Assembly (NCBI RefSeq): GCF_027580225.2
Contig: NC_073358.2
Location: forward strand, 29,290,501 to 29,354,500
Length of the DNA stretch: 64,000 nucleotides
Source of the DNA: Misgurnus anguillicaudatus
Lineage: Eukaryota > Chordata > Actinopteri > Cypriniformes > Cobitidae
Direction: 5' to 3'
How positions within the stretch are numbered: the stretch's first letter is position 1; every line of letters begins with the position of its first letter. Positions 38,841 to 52,099 of this stretch are shown one piece after another. A model generated the notes under the pieces. It had not been told where the DNA came from. It was given only the letters and a program-made list of their open reading frames with translations, and searched no databases. A program made the translations under genes and the position numbers.

Positions 38841-41800
38841 TTATCTATGTTTTTTATTTATTTGTGTTAAGGTGACTTTAATTTGTATTTTAATTGTGTT
38901 TGCATCAACATGCACAGACAAAAGTGTGCGGATAATTTAATATGCCATTAAATCCAATACAACTATTGAGTGGATAATGAAATGATTTAAACAAAACAAT
39001 GTAAATCTTTTATATATCCTAAGTATTTACTGAAAGGGTAACTCGTGCAAAAGATGTGATCGCCATCTACTGTTCATTTGTGACTATTGAAGGCACTGTC
39101 TGTAGCCTATATCACAGTGCATGAAACCAAATATAATTTTATATTTTCATCTCTATACTGTTTATCAACTGCTCAAATATTTACACTTTTCTTCATATTT
39201 TACAATTAATAATGGCACAAGGGAAAAAACAGATAAGTTAACAAATATTTACGCATTTTGAAAAACAAACTTGTTTGCTGTTAAACAGGGGCCACCAGAT
39301 TTCCTTCACTGAAAAAATCTCTGGTTGCACATGATTGAATTAAGTTTTCTTAAAATGATTTTTCTTTAAAAAAAAAGTTGGATCTACGTAATTTAATTAT
39401 GTACACCAGTTCAACATGATTAAATGTAATTTTAATTAATGTTAATTATTTCATTTTAAGAAAACCTAATTTAATCATGTGCAACCTATGTGCAGAAGGT
39501 TTTCATGCACCATTTTTTTAAGGGGGCACGTGTGCACAGCTCAGAAATGTGTGCACACAGACATTAAAATAAATATTATAGTCTTTTCCATGGCTCTCCT
39601 AACAATCTGAGCCCCCCTGCCTTCATAAAAAACACCAAAAGAAATGTGTTGACTTTTTAATACTTTTCAATTAATTCAATCAGAATAATAGCATCATATG
39701 TAAATCTGAAATGGCATTTTTTTAAATGTACGTTCTGTTTAATGACTTTGTTAATTAATTGTGCCATTAATGCATTTGCACAACAAATAGTCTATTATAA
39801 TATTTAAAGTCATGTAATTTCTAAATCCATAAAGTAGCTATATAACGTTAAACAATGAAAAAGACATAGCAACAGTCATGTGATTTATTTTAATCGTCGA
39901 TAATGATTTTGGAAAATATTTTGACATACATTTATTAGAGGAACGTATTTTTGGACTAAATTTTTACCTCATGTGCGTGTGATTCCGTGCCCCCCGTGAA
40001 CTTGTACTTCCCAAGATAAATCTAGAAATCTACTAATATAGCGTCGAGACTGTCACATTTTAAACCATTTTTTACACATCGGACTGCTCATTACCGTACT
40101 GGGGTTTGGAAATGTCGTGAGCGTTTCTGTCTGACGAAGTTTTAATTCTTCAGATAGCAAAATGCACAGCATTGACCCCGCGACCGCGCTCAGATCCTGA
40201 TGACGTTGCGCTGTTGCGTCTGCAGCTTAAATAAAATAACACGATCAAAACGTCGAAAATATTTGAAAAGTGACAAGGATGCAGCACATAATTGATAATA
40301 TTGTGCATATTAAACAGATATAACGAACAACTAACAAGCTTCTTTGTTTATTTTGGAGGTTACATGCAAAATCCATTTGACTAAAAAAAAAATGCGCATG
40401 ACACCTCTGCTTACATGTCTATGCTATTTCATTGAAAACCCACAAGCAATATCTCAATTCAACACATCAATACTGTCAAAGTTGGTGGTGCACAGGAGAG
40501 GTGGTGACCTGGAGGCTATAAAGCGAAAACCTTGTGTGTGTAAACATTGTGTGAAGAGCCCCCAGCTGGGCTACAGGCACAACTACAGACAGTACAGTGC
40601 TGCAATTGGAAACTAGACTAGTACTGTATATACTGTATAACAAGCCTCTCATTCATTACAGAACATTCAGCTGTGAGAGGGGGATAAGTGTGATCATATT
40701 AGGGAAGGAAATTCAATTAAAAAAACCACAAAGCAGATTTGTATGTTTCCCCAAGACAGCAATGTGATTTAATGGAGACCAAATGAAATTTTTTCCTGAC
40801 TTCTTCTCAGAATGTTCCCCGAAGAACAAATTTTAAACGTCTCCTCCAGAGCTTCAGAAGACATCTCAACAAGGCCTCAGATTTGCCAAAACATCAAAGT
40901 CGTATGCATTCAAATGAATATGTATTATTTAAATACATTTCATTATTAATTTCTCTTCCAAATTAGACCATGTCTGTGAGCTAAAGTCATTTTATTGTAA
41001 TTTCTAATTTCTAAAATCACACAAGTTATCTGAACACTTCTTACTCATATCTCAATACAGCACTTTTACTGTATGTCTCATGCCTAATTTTACAATGTTA
41101 GGTGAAATATCTGAGACAAAGTTCATACTAAAATGAAACATATTGTAAAGAGTAACTGAAATCTCAGTAATAAACCTTCAATGGCTCTCCCCACTACACC
41201 ATCATATGCATGACAACTTTTTCACAAATACGTATTTAAAGTTTCTATCTGATACACACAGCTTACAGTACGTTTGTCTAATACAGCATCAGATGGTTAA
41301 GCCGGCTATATTGGTTTTACGTCTGTCCCCCTTTCCCTTGCACAAAGAGCAACCTAAGTGAAAAGTGGCTTATCTTGCCTGTATCTCTCCTATTTAATTT
41401 TGTCTACCTATTCTGTGTAAGCATATGCAAAGAAACAGAATGCTGTGTCAGACACAAATGTTTACAACCATTCACTAATTTACACGTTATATAATGAAAT
41501 CAGTATTTATTTAAATCTACTGATGGTTTTGAAAAAGGAAAATTAGGCTATTGCATAATATGGGACGACATCTAGGCCTGAGTGACTAAAACCACAGACA
41601 CGCAGAAGTACATTTTTCAGCAGTGATGGAGACATTGCTTATGTTACCATTCATTACAGTGCACAGCTGTATCATTTGATCAATAAAGGAGACAGAGAGA
41701 TGATCGATTTTGACAAAAAGGGTCCTGTAGGGATACTGCAGCCTGTAATGCCACTGAGCTGTCTGCGGGAAAAGCAGGATCATAAAAAGGCAAATGGAAA

Positions 41801-42390
41801 ATATTTAAGAAGTGATAGCCTCCATCCCATTAGGGATTTGTCTGTGAAGTACCTCAGGGGGACACAGCCAGCCAGCTAAGTAGGACTTGTTTGAAACAAA
41901 GCACTCCTGTCATGGTAACTGGAAATACTGCGTCATAAATCTGTCTTGTGTGGATATCTCATCCTCAGATATAATAGTTACTTTGTGTTAAGTGCTCTTT
42001 AGGAGGCCATCTACCGTAATAATATAAAAAATCCTTGCAGGGTTCATACTTGAAAAATGATTCCTATTTTAGATGAGCCAATGATGCAAGAACTAAGGTG
42101 ACGGAGAGAAGGTGAGTAGCAGTTGCTTTTGTAATTAGATTGCTGAGATCACAAGAATCATAGCAATGAATGGCTTTGAATGAGTGGTGACATTACATTT
42201 TCACAATACTGCTAATGCACCACAGAGAAATGTTTAAAGCGATACTCCAGCGAATAATGAAAATTACCCCATGATTTCCTCACTCACGAGCCATCCTCGA
42301 TGTAGATGATTATCTTCTTTTAGAAGAATACAATTAAAGTTAAAATGTTCTTGTTCTTCCAAGATTTTTAATGGTAGTAAACAATTACTG
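38841..42390. other. intergenic, no gene seen
   Basis: AT-rich, with one palindromic MITE (39308-39487). The frames at 40344-40616 and 41676-41879 have no recognisable domain. Confidence 0.5.
39308..39487. mobile_element. palindromic MITE
   Basis: The left arm begins CACTGAAAAAATCTCTGG and GTTGCACATGATTGAATTAA; the right arm is the inverted copy, ending AATTTAATCATGTGCAACCT. About 45 bases pair, with an AT-rich centre. The CACTG start suggests the CACTG-ended group also seen at 46283 and 58427, but the right terminus is lost. Confidence 0.55.
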
Positions 42391-42613
42391 AGTTTAAAGG
42401 TGCCAAAGAATGCATTGATACAATATGTTAAATAGTTTTCTAATATCTACATGTAAGTTATGAAACAGTTTTACATATCCATTAACAACCCAAGGATTTG
42501 TCCCTAGAATGAAATGGTCTGTTATTACCTTATTTGGAAAGGTCATGAATAATAATGTTGAGGTGTGCTCTGATTGGCTGTTTACAACACGGCTCATGTC
42601 AGTCAGTCAATTT
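42391..42613. repeat. left flank of an older repeat disrupted by a hAT-like element
   Basis: It begins TTTAAAGGTGCCAAAGAATG and includes TTATTTGGAAAGGTCATGAA, text I associate with a long fish DNA repeat. Its continuation may lie after 44040. Ends not confirmed. Confidence 0.35.
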
Positions 42614-44039
42614 CAGTGTTGTGCCTGAACGAGTTCATGAACTTTCGTTCAATATTTTGGGGGAACTTGAACTGAACATACTGTGTTACTGCCTGATGAA
42701 CGTTATTGTGAACTCGTTCATTCTGATGCGTGTGAACGGCACGCTCTCTCAGTTTAACCTGATAAGGATCACTGTGTCGTACACGGTACACCCCCTCCCT
42801 TGCACGTGAGGCTGCATAAACGTCATTGTAACTTTGAAGCATTAAATCTGCAAAATATACAGTCATGCGGCACATTGTTGAAAAGCTTAGACTTTCGGGA
42901 TTCCATTAAGCGCACACACAAAGCATAATATGATTTTTAGCAGTCATAAAATTGTAATCTAGTTGTTGGTTACCTGAACCGGGCCGCGATTTAGGATATT
43001 TACTTACCTTCAAAATCTTCCCTTTATCCGCTTCGGTGAAATTGTCCAAAACAAATTGTTCATAAATCCCCAAAAGTCCAAGGAAATGGAATATCCAAGC
43101 TTTCAATCCAAAACAATTTGTTCATCTCACAATCTTGACGTTTCTGACCGAATTACGATATAAATAGTTTATACAATTAGTTCACTAACGGACATTCGTT
43201 CGAATCTCACTTTTCATTCACGATTTATAATGAATATATTCGGATGTCACGTTTATTGTGCAACATCTGAGGAACAAATACCCCCCCTTGTGGAATTTCA
43301 GGGGCTACCATCGTTCAATAGGTTGCCAGATTTCTAGTCTTCCAGGCGAAAACCCGACTAAAACACACTGTAAACAGGCCTTAATGTGAGCAAAAAAAAA
43401 AAAACACCCGGTCTGGCAACAACAGCGTTTCACGGCTGCATGCGTCATCAAAATAACCCTGACTCTGTACGCTGCTGAAATCCCTGCCACGCCACTGACA
43501 TAGTTTAACATTAACATTATATTTGTCCTTAATAATTAACGATTAACATAGGCTGCTAACGCATATTCTGGATCTTAAAATAGACTCTGACTAAGCTCAC
43601 GCTATTTAACGTGCACGTGCGGTGTGCCATACCTGCGAGTTGTCCTACACACGACGCCTCACAGCGCTTCTCGCCCAGTGTGCGACCCCCTTAAAGCATC
43701 TGGCTAGCCTTTCAAGGTATGTACAAAAATTAAAAGACAGTCAATGCTAATGGAAACCCTGGTTGGACAAGGATTTAAAGTTGGATATGAAGATGAAATC
43801 TGACGCATTTAGCTTCAGTGTTAAAACTGATAAAATAATTGCTGTCTGTGGTTCTATATGGGCTATAATGGCAATCATTTTTAAAAAATAATATGGGAAA
43901 AAAGAACTATAAATTAATTCATTTTTGGAACTGTGAACTAGTTCACATTTTTGAAATATGAACTATGAACTGAACTAGTTCATTTTAAAATGTGTGAACT
44001 GTGCACTGAACATGTAGAAAGTAAACTTTCCCAACACTG
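42614..44039. mobile_element. hAT-like element with CAGTGTTG ends
   Basis: The left end CAGTGTTGTGCCTGAACGAG is matched by CCCAACACTG at the right. Phrases such as GAACTCGTTCATT near the left and GAACTAGTTCA near the right are related by inversion. GTCAATTT precedes the left end and GTCAGTTT lies three bases after the right end, a possible decayed 8-base duplication. No intact transposase frame. Confidence 0.6.
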
Positions 44040-46280
44040 GTGGTCAGTTTTGTGAACTCCGTTAGACTTCTACATAGAATCAATAACAACAAAGTCCTTT
44101 TACAGTAGTTTATTTCAGATAACAGGAAATTAATGACAAATGACCTTCGTTTAACGCATATCAACTACTACACCGAACTAATGTTGCTGTTTAAAGGGGG
44201 GGGGGGAAGTAATGCTATTTCAGGCGGTGTGAACAACCAAGCCGGATATGATGCGACTTTTATGTCAATCTACCATCACATTCCCACCACTCCTGGCTTT
44301 GTCTCCACATCCAGGGGTCCTTGTTACTGAGTATTTCTGGGCCAAACTCAAACCTCCTTTTTCCTACAAGTTTCAGAAAGTTTTTTTTTAACTGAGGTTA
44401 CGACTGATTGACCTCATATTCCTTTAATGGGCCTTTATCCCCTTAGAAAAGCACACCTGCACGTCAAGTGAGAGCGAGAACGCGTGATAACACTGCTCTG
44501 TCGAGTAGAAGTTACCGGTATTACTGCACATGCACGCAACAACTTTGTTTTATCAAGATGGTTTGACAAAAGAAGTGTGTTTTTGGATGTAAGGAGAAGA
44601 AACCCTTATTTAGCTTTCCATGTCATAAGAACAGTGGATGCAGTTCATTTTCCCAGACAGCAACATAATTGCGAATGGGTTTATGTTTGTGTCCTGGCTG
44701 CATTTCGATGAGGATTAATTTACAAACAAGGCTCAGTTTGACTGATGAACTTTAAAAGACACTGTTTAGGAGTCGCAACCACCGGCGTGAGTAAATAAAA
44801 ATCTCACGTGTTTTGTTCACAATCGGCGCATGTGAATGTAATGTAAACAACACGAACAACAGCAAACATTTCCACCTTAGTTGGGCAATTGTTGCTGCTG
44901 TTGTGATCAATTACTGACTCAGTATCTGATTCTGGATCATATGTATAAGGCTGTATCTGACTGTAAGCCACAGTTATTTAAAAAAAGTTTTTTAGTTTGA
45001 TTTCCATCAATGTCACAGCTGTTAGATTAGTATCCAAAGGCTGTCCCACCGTAAACCTTCAAGTGTTCGAGTTTTTCCGACAAAAACCGGAATGGCCGTT
45101 CTGTCTTTTAATAATCTGACAACACGAAAGACTCTTTGGACATATGAAGGATGAAATACTGCTCTATAGGTAACAAAGATTAACAATAGATTGGCAAAAA
45201 AATTTTGTGTTATGTGAGCTTTAAAATGACTGTATACAATTTTAGCTACAGGTCCTTAAATTCTTGCCTGGCTGCCAGACCTCTCCACACAGTTGTGATA
45301 CATGCTTAAAGAAGAGTTCCAAAAAAATGAACCTGACCCAAAATGACCCAAATTACTTTTTACCCAAACCCGATGTGATTACATTTTTTTTTAAAGAAAG
45401 ACCCGACCTGAAACAAATTCAAGAAAATTAAACCAAAGTCCGACCCGAACAAGTGACAATTTTTTTTTAACGCGACTGGACACAAATGTAAAAGGCACCG
45501 ACGTGTGTGCAGTTTGCATCCCCACATGCACCCATCAGACAGAAAGAAACGCCGTTGGCCTCGCATCCAATTTGGCCTGCTGCTCCATTTGTTTTCCTTC
45601 TGACAACGACACCAAAGTAACCGTTAAATGTGCATAAAAAATTGATGAAATGTGTGAAAATTTGCCTACCCCCAGCCAAAATAATAGGTTAGAAAAAGAC
45701 TCAATGTCAGAGGTGTAAAGTACTTGAGTAATTTTACTTGATTACTGTACTTAAGTGTTATTTTGGGGTATTTTTTACCCAATTTAAAATTAATACTTTT
45801 ACTTAATAACAAACTTGAAACTTTTAGACTTGAACACGCTTGGGTCACGGGTCGGACCTTGTGTTTTCGAATCTAAGTGGACCCGTGAAGACCTCTAGCT
45901 CACAGTCTCCACTTTGTGACAATGCATGTGCGTTCAATGAAGCCATCTATATGTTTGAGACTGTATCAGACGAAGATACAGATTTTGAGAAACATTTGGA
46001 CATTTCTAAGGGGTAAGTTTATTTGTGTGTTTTCATATGGATCTGCAAAACGTAACTGCAATGTCAATAATAAAACTAGCATATAGCATTAAAAGTGTTA
46101 ACTCAGCAGTCACAACTTTGTTTTTTAGCATTGTAAACAGCATTGTAATTAATTTAATGTGTTATTTAATGTAGGGCGTAGCCTACATCATAATGTCACA
46201 GTCTGTGTTATCTTGAGATGGCCTGTTTTTCAGTGGTCTTTTGCATACACAAGGTTTCCATAAGAAGTAGGAAGCAATAG
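44040..46280. other. intergenic, decayed repeats only
   Basis: Contains a G9 run near 44199. At 45340-45890 a repeat shows ACCCGACC, CCGACCCGAA and GGGTCGGACC words, ending ACCCGTGAAGACCTCTAG. Inside it is a fragment beginning CAGAGGTGTAAAGTACTTGA at 45709. These look like nested hAT-type fragments; no gene was recognised. Confidence 0.45.
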
Positions 46281-46282
46281 TG

Positions 46283-46514
46283 CACTGTAAAAAATACTTT
46301 GCTGCCTTAAAAGTCATTTCAACTTCCTATTATTTATCTTGACTAGAGATGAGTTGTTATAACTACAGGTGAGTTGTTATAACTTATAAATTTAAGTTGA
46401 CTTTTCTCAGCTATATTTTATAAATTGTGACAACTAATTTCTGTTGACATGACTTGTAAATCTGAGTTGATTTAACAAAAAATTTAAGGCATGCAGCAAA
46501 GTTTTTTTACAGTG
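46283..46514. mobile_element. CACTG-ended palindromic MITE, copy 1
   Basis: It starts CACTGTAAAAAATACTTTGC and ends with the inverted GCAAAGTTTTTTTACAGTG. TG flanks both sides. CACTG ends and a 2-3-base target duplication suit the EnSpm/CACTA superfamily. The same family recurs at 58427-58684 in the opposite orientation. Confidence 0.75.
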
Positions 46515-46870
46515 TGTTTGAGGCTCACAATATGTCAATGCCATGTACAGAACTCTTATTATTCCATTATATGGCACCTTTAAAGCCCAAAAAGTGTATC
46601 CATCCTTCCATCCAAAGTGAAGTTAATAATATATAATAAGTTAATCATTATTTTGTCTCTTTTCAAAATATCTGTTCATATGCATTCATCCATTTCGTTG
46701 TCAAGGATGTGTGGATGAAGGATCATGGATGGAATGTGTGTGTGGATATCTATGTATGTATCATAGACAGAGGTAAACAATATCCACCTCTATCAGATAT
46801 AAGCATTGACTTATTTTAGTTAGAATTTTCTAGCATTGGTTACAACAAACCCTCTGCCTGTTACAATTAA
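46515..46870. other. intergenic, no gene seen
   Basis: Non-coding AT-rich DNA up to the target site of the LTR element. Confidence 0.5.
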
Positions 46871-46875
46871 CCCCA
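46871..46875. repeat. target-site duplication CCCCA (left)
   Basis: CCCCA immediately left of the LTR pair; the same five bases follow the other LTR at 52609-52613. Confidence 0.9.
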
Positions 46876-47386
46876 TGTAATGACACGTAAGGAGTGGAAA
46901 CAACTGCAGGGGAAAATTCAAACAATGTTTATTAAATATAGACAAAGAGAGAGAGTATTTAGAGTCAATGCGGAAGTGACACAGTCCGGTGTTGATGATG
47001 CTGGCAATGGTGGCGAAGACTACGGTTGAAGTTGGTGTAGAGAGTATTGAGTGCGACGTTGGTGGAGTGGTGAGCAGTGGTGAAATCCAGGCTGAACACG
47101 GGAACATCCACACGAAGACGACGACAATACACATCCAACTGTAACAGTAATCCGAATCGACACGAGACAACCAAACAACACAGGACCGAACACAATGAAA
47201 GAATCTGGCAGGGAACAGAAAGTCATGTGAGTATTTATGGAGGAGATGTAATGATGAACAGCTGGAGCGAGACAATCAACACACAGGTGAACTGAATCGC
47301 TGTAATGAGCACATGGCAGCGGTGAGTAAACAAACAATCACACACACACATGACACGGAGGAAACAGTGAATTTCCTACCGTGACA
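46876..47386 (-). repeat. 3' LTR of the gypsy element
   Basis: 511 bases, TGTAATGACACG to ACCGTGACA on the plus strand. It is nearly identical to 52100-52608. The overlapping frames here (for example 46820-47275) repeat in the other LTR and are not genes. Confidence 0.93.
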
Positions 47387-49695
47387 GTACCCCCTCCCCT
47401 AGGAACGCCCCTTGACATTCCCAGCCTGCTTTACCTGTCGATTGTAATCATCAATAAGGCAATGATCCAGTATGTCTCGAGCAGGAACCCATCTTCTCTC
47501 CTCCGGCCACACTCTTTGACCGACGACGTAACGGGGAGGCTTCGACCGGTGGCGATCGGCCTTGGCCTTGGTGCGCGACCTTGCCTGGAGCAAAGCTCTA
47601 CGAGCTCTGGTCTAGGTACGTGACACCTCTGGACTAGTGCGTGTGCGGAGGGGACTGACCCCTCGGATTCCGTACTGACAAAATTAGGTGGTTGGTACCC
47701 TAAACTACACTTAAATGTAGACATGCCCGTAGATGACACTGGCAGAGAATTGTGTGCGTACTCCACAATTGAGAGTTGCTGACACCAGGACGAAGGATTC
47801 TTGAAAACCAAACATCGTAACACCCTTTCGACATCCTGATTGGCTCGCTCGGTTTGACCATTGCTCTGGGGATGGAACCCGGATGAAAGACTAACAGTCG
47901 CTCCTAAACAATTTACAAAACTCTCGCCAGAATTTGGACACAAATTGGGGACCCCTGTCAGAAACCACGTCTGTCGGGAGGCCATGTATTCGGAAGACAT
48001 GATCAATGACAGCTACCGCTGTTTCCTTGGCTGATGTCAATTTGGGCAAGGGAATGAAATGAGTCGCCTTCGAGAACCAGTCCACTACGGTTAAAATCAC
48101 CGTATTACCCTTAGAGGGTGGGAGGGCGGTAATGAAATCTAGCGATATGTGGGACCAGGGTCTCGAAGGGACAGACAGCGGTAAGAGTAACCCATCTGGA
48201 GGTCGATTGGAAGTCTTACCAGTGGCACAAACCGAACAAGCCAAGACAAAGTCGTGAACGTCACGAGCCATACCAGGCCACCAAAATCGTTGCTTGACTA
48301 GGAATCTAGTTCTACTAACCCCTGGGTGACAAGCAACACTGGAAGAATGACCCCACTGGAGGACGTCAGACCGTAACTTCTCCGGCACAAATAATCGATG
48401 CGGTGGGCACAGACCCGGGGGCGTTACCCCTTCTAAGGCTGTTAAAACCTTCGATTCGACCTCCCATCTGAGCGCGGAGATAATAATGGTCTCCGGTAAA
48501 ATGGGCTCGGGAGTAGCAGTACGATCGGAACGCTCAAAAAGACAGGATAAAGCATCGGGTTTGATGTTCTTGGAACCCGGCTGGTAAGATATTGTAAAAT
48601 CGAAACGTCTGAAAAAAAGTGCCCACCGAGCCTGCCTGGAGTTAAGTCTTTTGGCTGTTCTAATGTACTCGAGATTCTTATGGTCCGTCCAGACAATGAA
48701 AGGTACACTGACCCTTTAAGCCAGTGACGCCATTCCTCCAATGCTAGCTTGACCGCCAACAACTCTCGATTGCCAATGTCATAGTTAACTTCCGCAGGAG
48801 ATAAACGGTGAGAAAAATACGCGCAAGGATGAACCCTTTCGTCTGAGGATGCGCGCTGGGATAACACTGCTCCTACCCCCACCTCTGACGCATCGACCTC
48901 CACTATGAATTGACGTGAGCGATCAGGGGTAACCAGAATGGGAGCTGAAACGAAGCAGCTTTTAAGTTTGGCAAACGCAGCCTCGGCTGCGTCTGACCAC
49001 CTGAACGTCAAACAAGGGGAAGTCAAGGAGGTCAGAGGTGCGGCTAGCTGGCTGAAGTTGCGAATAAAACGCAGGTAAAAATTGGCGAACCCCAGAAATC
49101 TCTGCAGGGCCTTGCGAGACTCTGGGGATGGCCAATCTACCACAGCCTTAACCTTCTCAGGATCCATGCGGACACCCTCAGTCGAAATGATGTGTCCTAG
49201 GAAAGAAACAGACTGTGCATGAAAAACGCATTTCTCCGCCTTGACAAAAAGCCCATTCTCTAGCAACCGCAGAAGCACCCGTCGTACGTGTTGCAAATGT
49301 TCCTGGAGAAACGAAGAAAAAATCAATATGTCATCCAGGTAAATATATATGAACTGGTCTACCATGTCTCGCAACAGGTCATTAACGAGTGCTTGGAAGA
49401 CTGCCGGCGAGTTCGTTTGCCCGAAAGGCATGACGCAATACTCAAAATGGCCTCTAGGGGTGTTAAATGCCGTCTTCCATTCATCCCCCTTCCTAATACG
49501 GACCAAATGATATGCATACGTAAGTCCAATTTAGTGAAGACGGACGCTCCCTGCAACCTCTCGAAGGCTGAAGACATCAACGGTAAAGGATACGTATTCT
49601 TTACCGTAATGTTGTTCAACCTTCGGTGGTCAATACAAGGTCGCAAGGATCCGTCCTTTTTCCCCACAAAAAATAACCCCGCCCACGCTGGAGAA
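47387..49695 (-). pseudogene. pol, rest of reverse transcriptase, RNase H, integrase, chromodomain remnant
   Basis: The RT continues with [16 protein letters not shown] at about 49615-49665 and the catalytic YLDD at about 49330-49341. RNase H follows within the same long frame ([16 protein letters not shown]). Integrase shows the HHCC-type zinc region (WWPGMARDVH, LACSVCATGK) at about 48210-48320, then core Asp residues in VVDWFSKATHF and VVSDRGPQF. HPQSNGQTERAN, which contains the third acidic residue, follows in another frame, so there is a break near 47930. Near 47506 the text passes from YVVGQRVW straight to PEERRWVPARDI: the integrase C-terminus and most of the chromodomain are missing without loss of frame. 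Confidence 0.88.
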
Positions 49696-49703
49696 GAGGA
49701 AGG

Positions 49704-50419
49704 TAGGGATGCACCTAATCAATATTTTTTTGGTTCGGCCGAATCCCGAATCCACCGCTTAAGATTCGGCCTAATCCTAAACCGAATACCGAATCCTACT
49801 CGCATCTTTATTCCAACACATTAAAACACATTAATGAAGTAAAAAACGTCCACAGCAATGTATTTTTCATTTTATTTAATTTTAACTGTACATTATGCCA
49901 GGATGACAAGTTGGAAAAACTATTTTGACAATTACCATAAGCCTATGCATAATGAAAGCGATGCGTTGCGACACGCTCGTTTTTTCAATAAGCAAGCAGC
50001 TCCGCGCTGAAAACTATATTTAACTTTGAGTGAGAAGCTCCGCTCGTCAATGTCAGTCTTCACACGGCCGTCCAATTACAGTGGAGGAGGGGCGGGACAT
50101 TACCATAGCAACCAACCGGCTCACAGCTGAAGCATCACAGCTACCAAGCGCTCGGCTGAAAAACAGCTGGCATTTGGGGTCCTCAAGGCGTTTTCAGCGG
50201 TGTTTAAAAGTTTTGGTGTGTCCAGCTGACCGAAAGAAAAAGCTCATCTCCACGTCAGCACCCGATGTGTGTAATCAACGGCTGCGTGACGTCGACCAGC
50301 GTAGCGCAAGCCTAGGGTTCGGTTCGGTGGAAAAAAAATCTAGGATTCGGCCGAACCCGAACCCCGCCAAAAAGCCCAGTATTCGGCCGAAACCGAATCC
50401 TGGATTCGGTGCATCCCTA
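49704..50419. mobile_element. hAT-like element inserted in the gypsy reverse transcriptase
   Basis: 716 bases with ends TAGGGATGCACCTAATC and the inverted GATTCGGTGCATCCCTA. It is flanked by a perfect 8-base duplication GAGGAAGG (49696-49703 and 50420-50427). Internal TTCGGCCGAATCC words repeat near both ends. No transposase. Removing it and one duplication rejoins the flanking pol sequence. Confidence 0.93.
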
Positions 50420-50427
50420 GAGGAAGG

Positions 50428-51127
50428 ACGAATGAACCCCGTTTGCCAGAGAATCAGAAATATATTTCTCCATGGCCTCCATCTCCGGAACGGACAGAGA
50501 GTATAACTTGCCCTTAGGCGGAAACGTACCTGGCAATAAGTCTATAGCACAGTCATAGGGACGATGCGGAGGTAGAGAATCAGCCCGAGACTTACTGAAC
50601 ACCTCCTTCAGGTCATGGTACATCCGTGGGCACTTTAGACAAATCCACTGCTTCCCCCTGAAACACAGACTCAGACACAGATAAACAAGCAGAGACAAGA
50701 CAGGACTTATGACACTCCTCGCTCCAGCTGGTAACAGAACCCAGTTTCCAGTCTATCTTGGGGTTATGGGAATGGAACCAAGGGTGACCAAGAACTATAG
50801 GGGAGAGAGCAGTGTCAGTAATGAAAAATGTAATAGTCTCAGTGTGGTTGCCAGAGGTGATGAGTGTGATGGGTGCAGTAGTGTGCTTGATGGTGGGAAG
50901 CTGATGTCCATTGAGGGCGAAGGGCGCAATCTGGTGGGTAAGTGGAATGAATGGTAACTGGAGCTTACGTGCAAGTGAGCTGTCGATGAAGTTACCCTCC
51001 GCCCCCGAATCCAAAAGTGCGTAACCAGAGTGAGATTTGATGGACCACCGTAGCCTCACCGGAAGGAGAGTGGATGATGTCGTGGTCTTGCTGGCAGAGA
51101 TCCCGCCCGATAGTAGCCTCCGTCTTA
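50428..51127 (-). pseudogene. pol, protease and start of reverse transcriptase
   Basis: The aspartic protease signature LLDSGAEGNFID is readable at about 50990-51030, preceded by a short linker. Downstream, [10 protein letters not shown] and [10 protein letters not shown] mark the N-terminal reverse-transcriptase region. The frame shifts between protease and RT at about 50615-50700, and again next to a four-G run just before the nested hAT insertion. Confidence 0.85.
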
Positions 51128-52082
51128 CTACCGGGCTTGGTCTTTTACCGGGCATCGCTGACACTGATGACCTGGCTCACCGCAGTACATACACAGTCCG
51201 AGGGATCTCCGCCGATTCCTCTCCTCCCGGGGTAACCGAGCTCGACCCACCTGCATGGGCTCCGGATCTGAGAGTCCGCCGACGGAGACTTCGCTGGGCA
51301 GATGGGAAACCTCGGAATGCAGCTGGAATTTGGCAGATGACTTCCTACGGGCGGTCATGGATAGTCGGGCGTCGACCCGGATCGCCAAATCCACCAGTCC
51401 ATTAAGCGTCGTGGGTATCTCCGCCATAACGATCTCTCGCTGGATCCGATCCGCCAACCCATGCAGGAAATGATCCCACTGCGCCTCCTCGTTCCACCTG
51501 CACTCCGCCGCCAGGGTCCGGAACTCGATGGCATAGTCCGAGACCGACGCTCTTCCTGTCGAAGCTCCGTGAGGAGACGGGCGGCCTCCTTAACGCGACG
51601 AAGCGATCGGAAACCCTCTTCATTTCCTGGGATAGCAGGGCGAACAAGGAGCAGCAAATGTCCTTATTCTCCCACACCGCCGTCCCCCAGAGGGCAGCCT
51701 TGCCAGTCATCAGAGAGAGGGTGAAGGTGACCTTAGTCTCCTCAAGAGAAAATGACCTGGGCTGTTGGGCAAAATGAAGAGAGCAATGTGACAGAAAAGT
51801 GCGGCAGCAATTTGGCTCACCAGAATACTTCTCCGGGATGGGTAAATGGGGTTCTGGGAACGAACTACCCCCTGGAGGTGAAGATGATGCGGGCGGCGTG
51901 GGTGGCGCAGTGGGTAGCGTGGTGTGTGGAGATCGCTGGGAGAGCTCGGAAACTTTCGCCACCATTGCGTGGACGGCCTTCCGCATATCATCGATTGCTT
52001 TGTCCTGATGATCCATCCTAGCCAATGATCGCTGGAGAAATTCCTCCAACGCGGAAATGGGTTGTTCCCCCGCTGCTTCCAT
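51128..52082 (-). pseudogene. gag of the gypsy element, frameshifted
   Basis: The gag polyprotein would form the particle coat and bind RNA. It starts at 52082 with MEAAGEQPIS and a Gln/Leu-rich N-terminus, then a Pro-rich linker and a capsid-like region. The frame changes at least twice between about 51400 and 51700. The last frame carries a CCHC knuckle, CMYCGEPGHQCQRC, at about 51148-51190. No single frame runs through, so it is not expressed as one protein. Confidence 0.85.
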
Positions 52083-52099
52083 GATTGGCCAGATTCTTC

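Noticed and set aside
42555..42875. Open frames of 84-90 codons on both strands
   Set aside because: They lie at the left end of a hAT-like repeat and reflect its sequence, not a host gene.
46820..47337. Overlapping minus-strand frames of 76-151 codons
   Set aside because: They lie in an LTR and recur in the other LTR at 52156-52497; no protein family is recognised.
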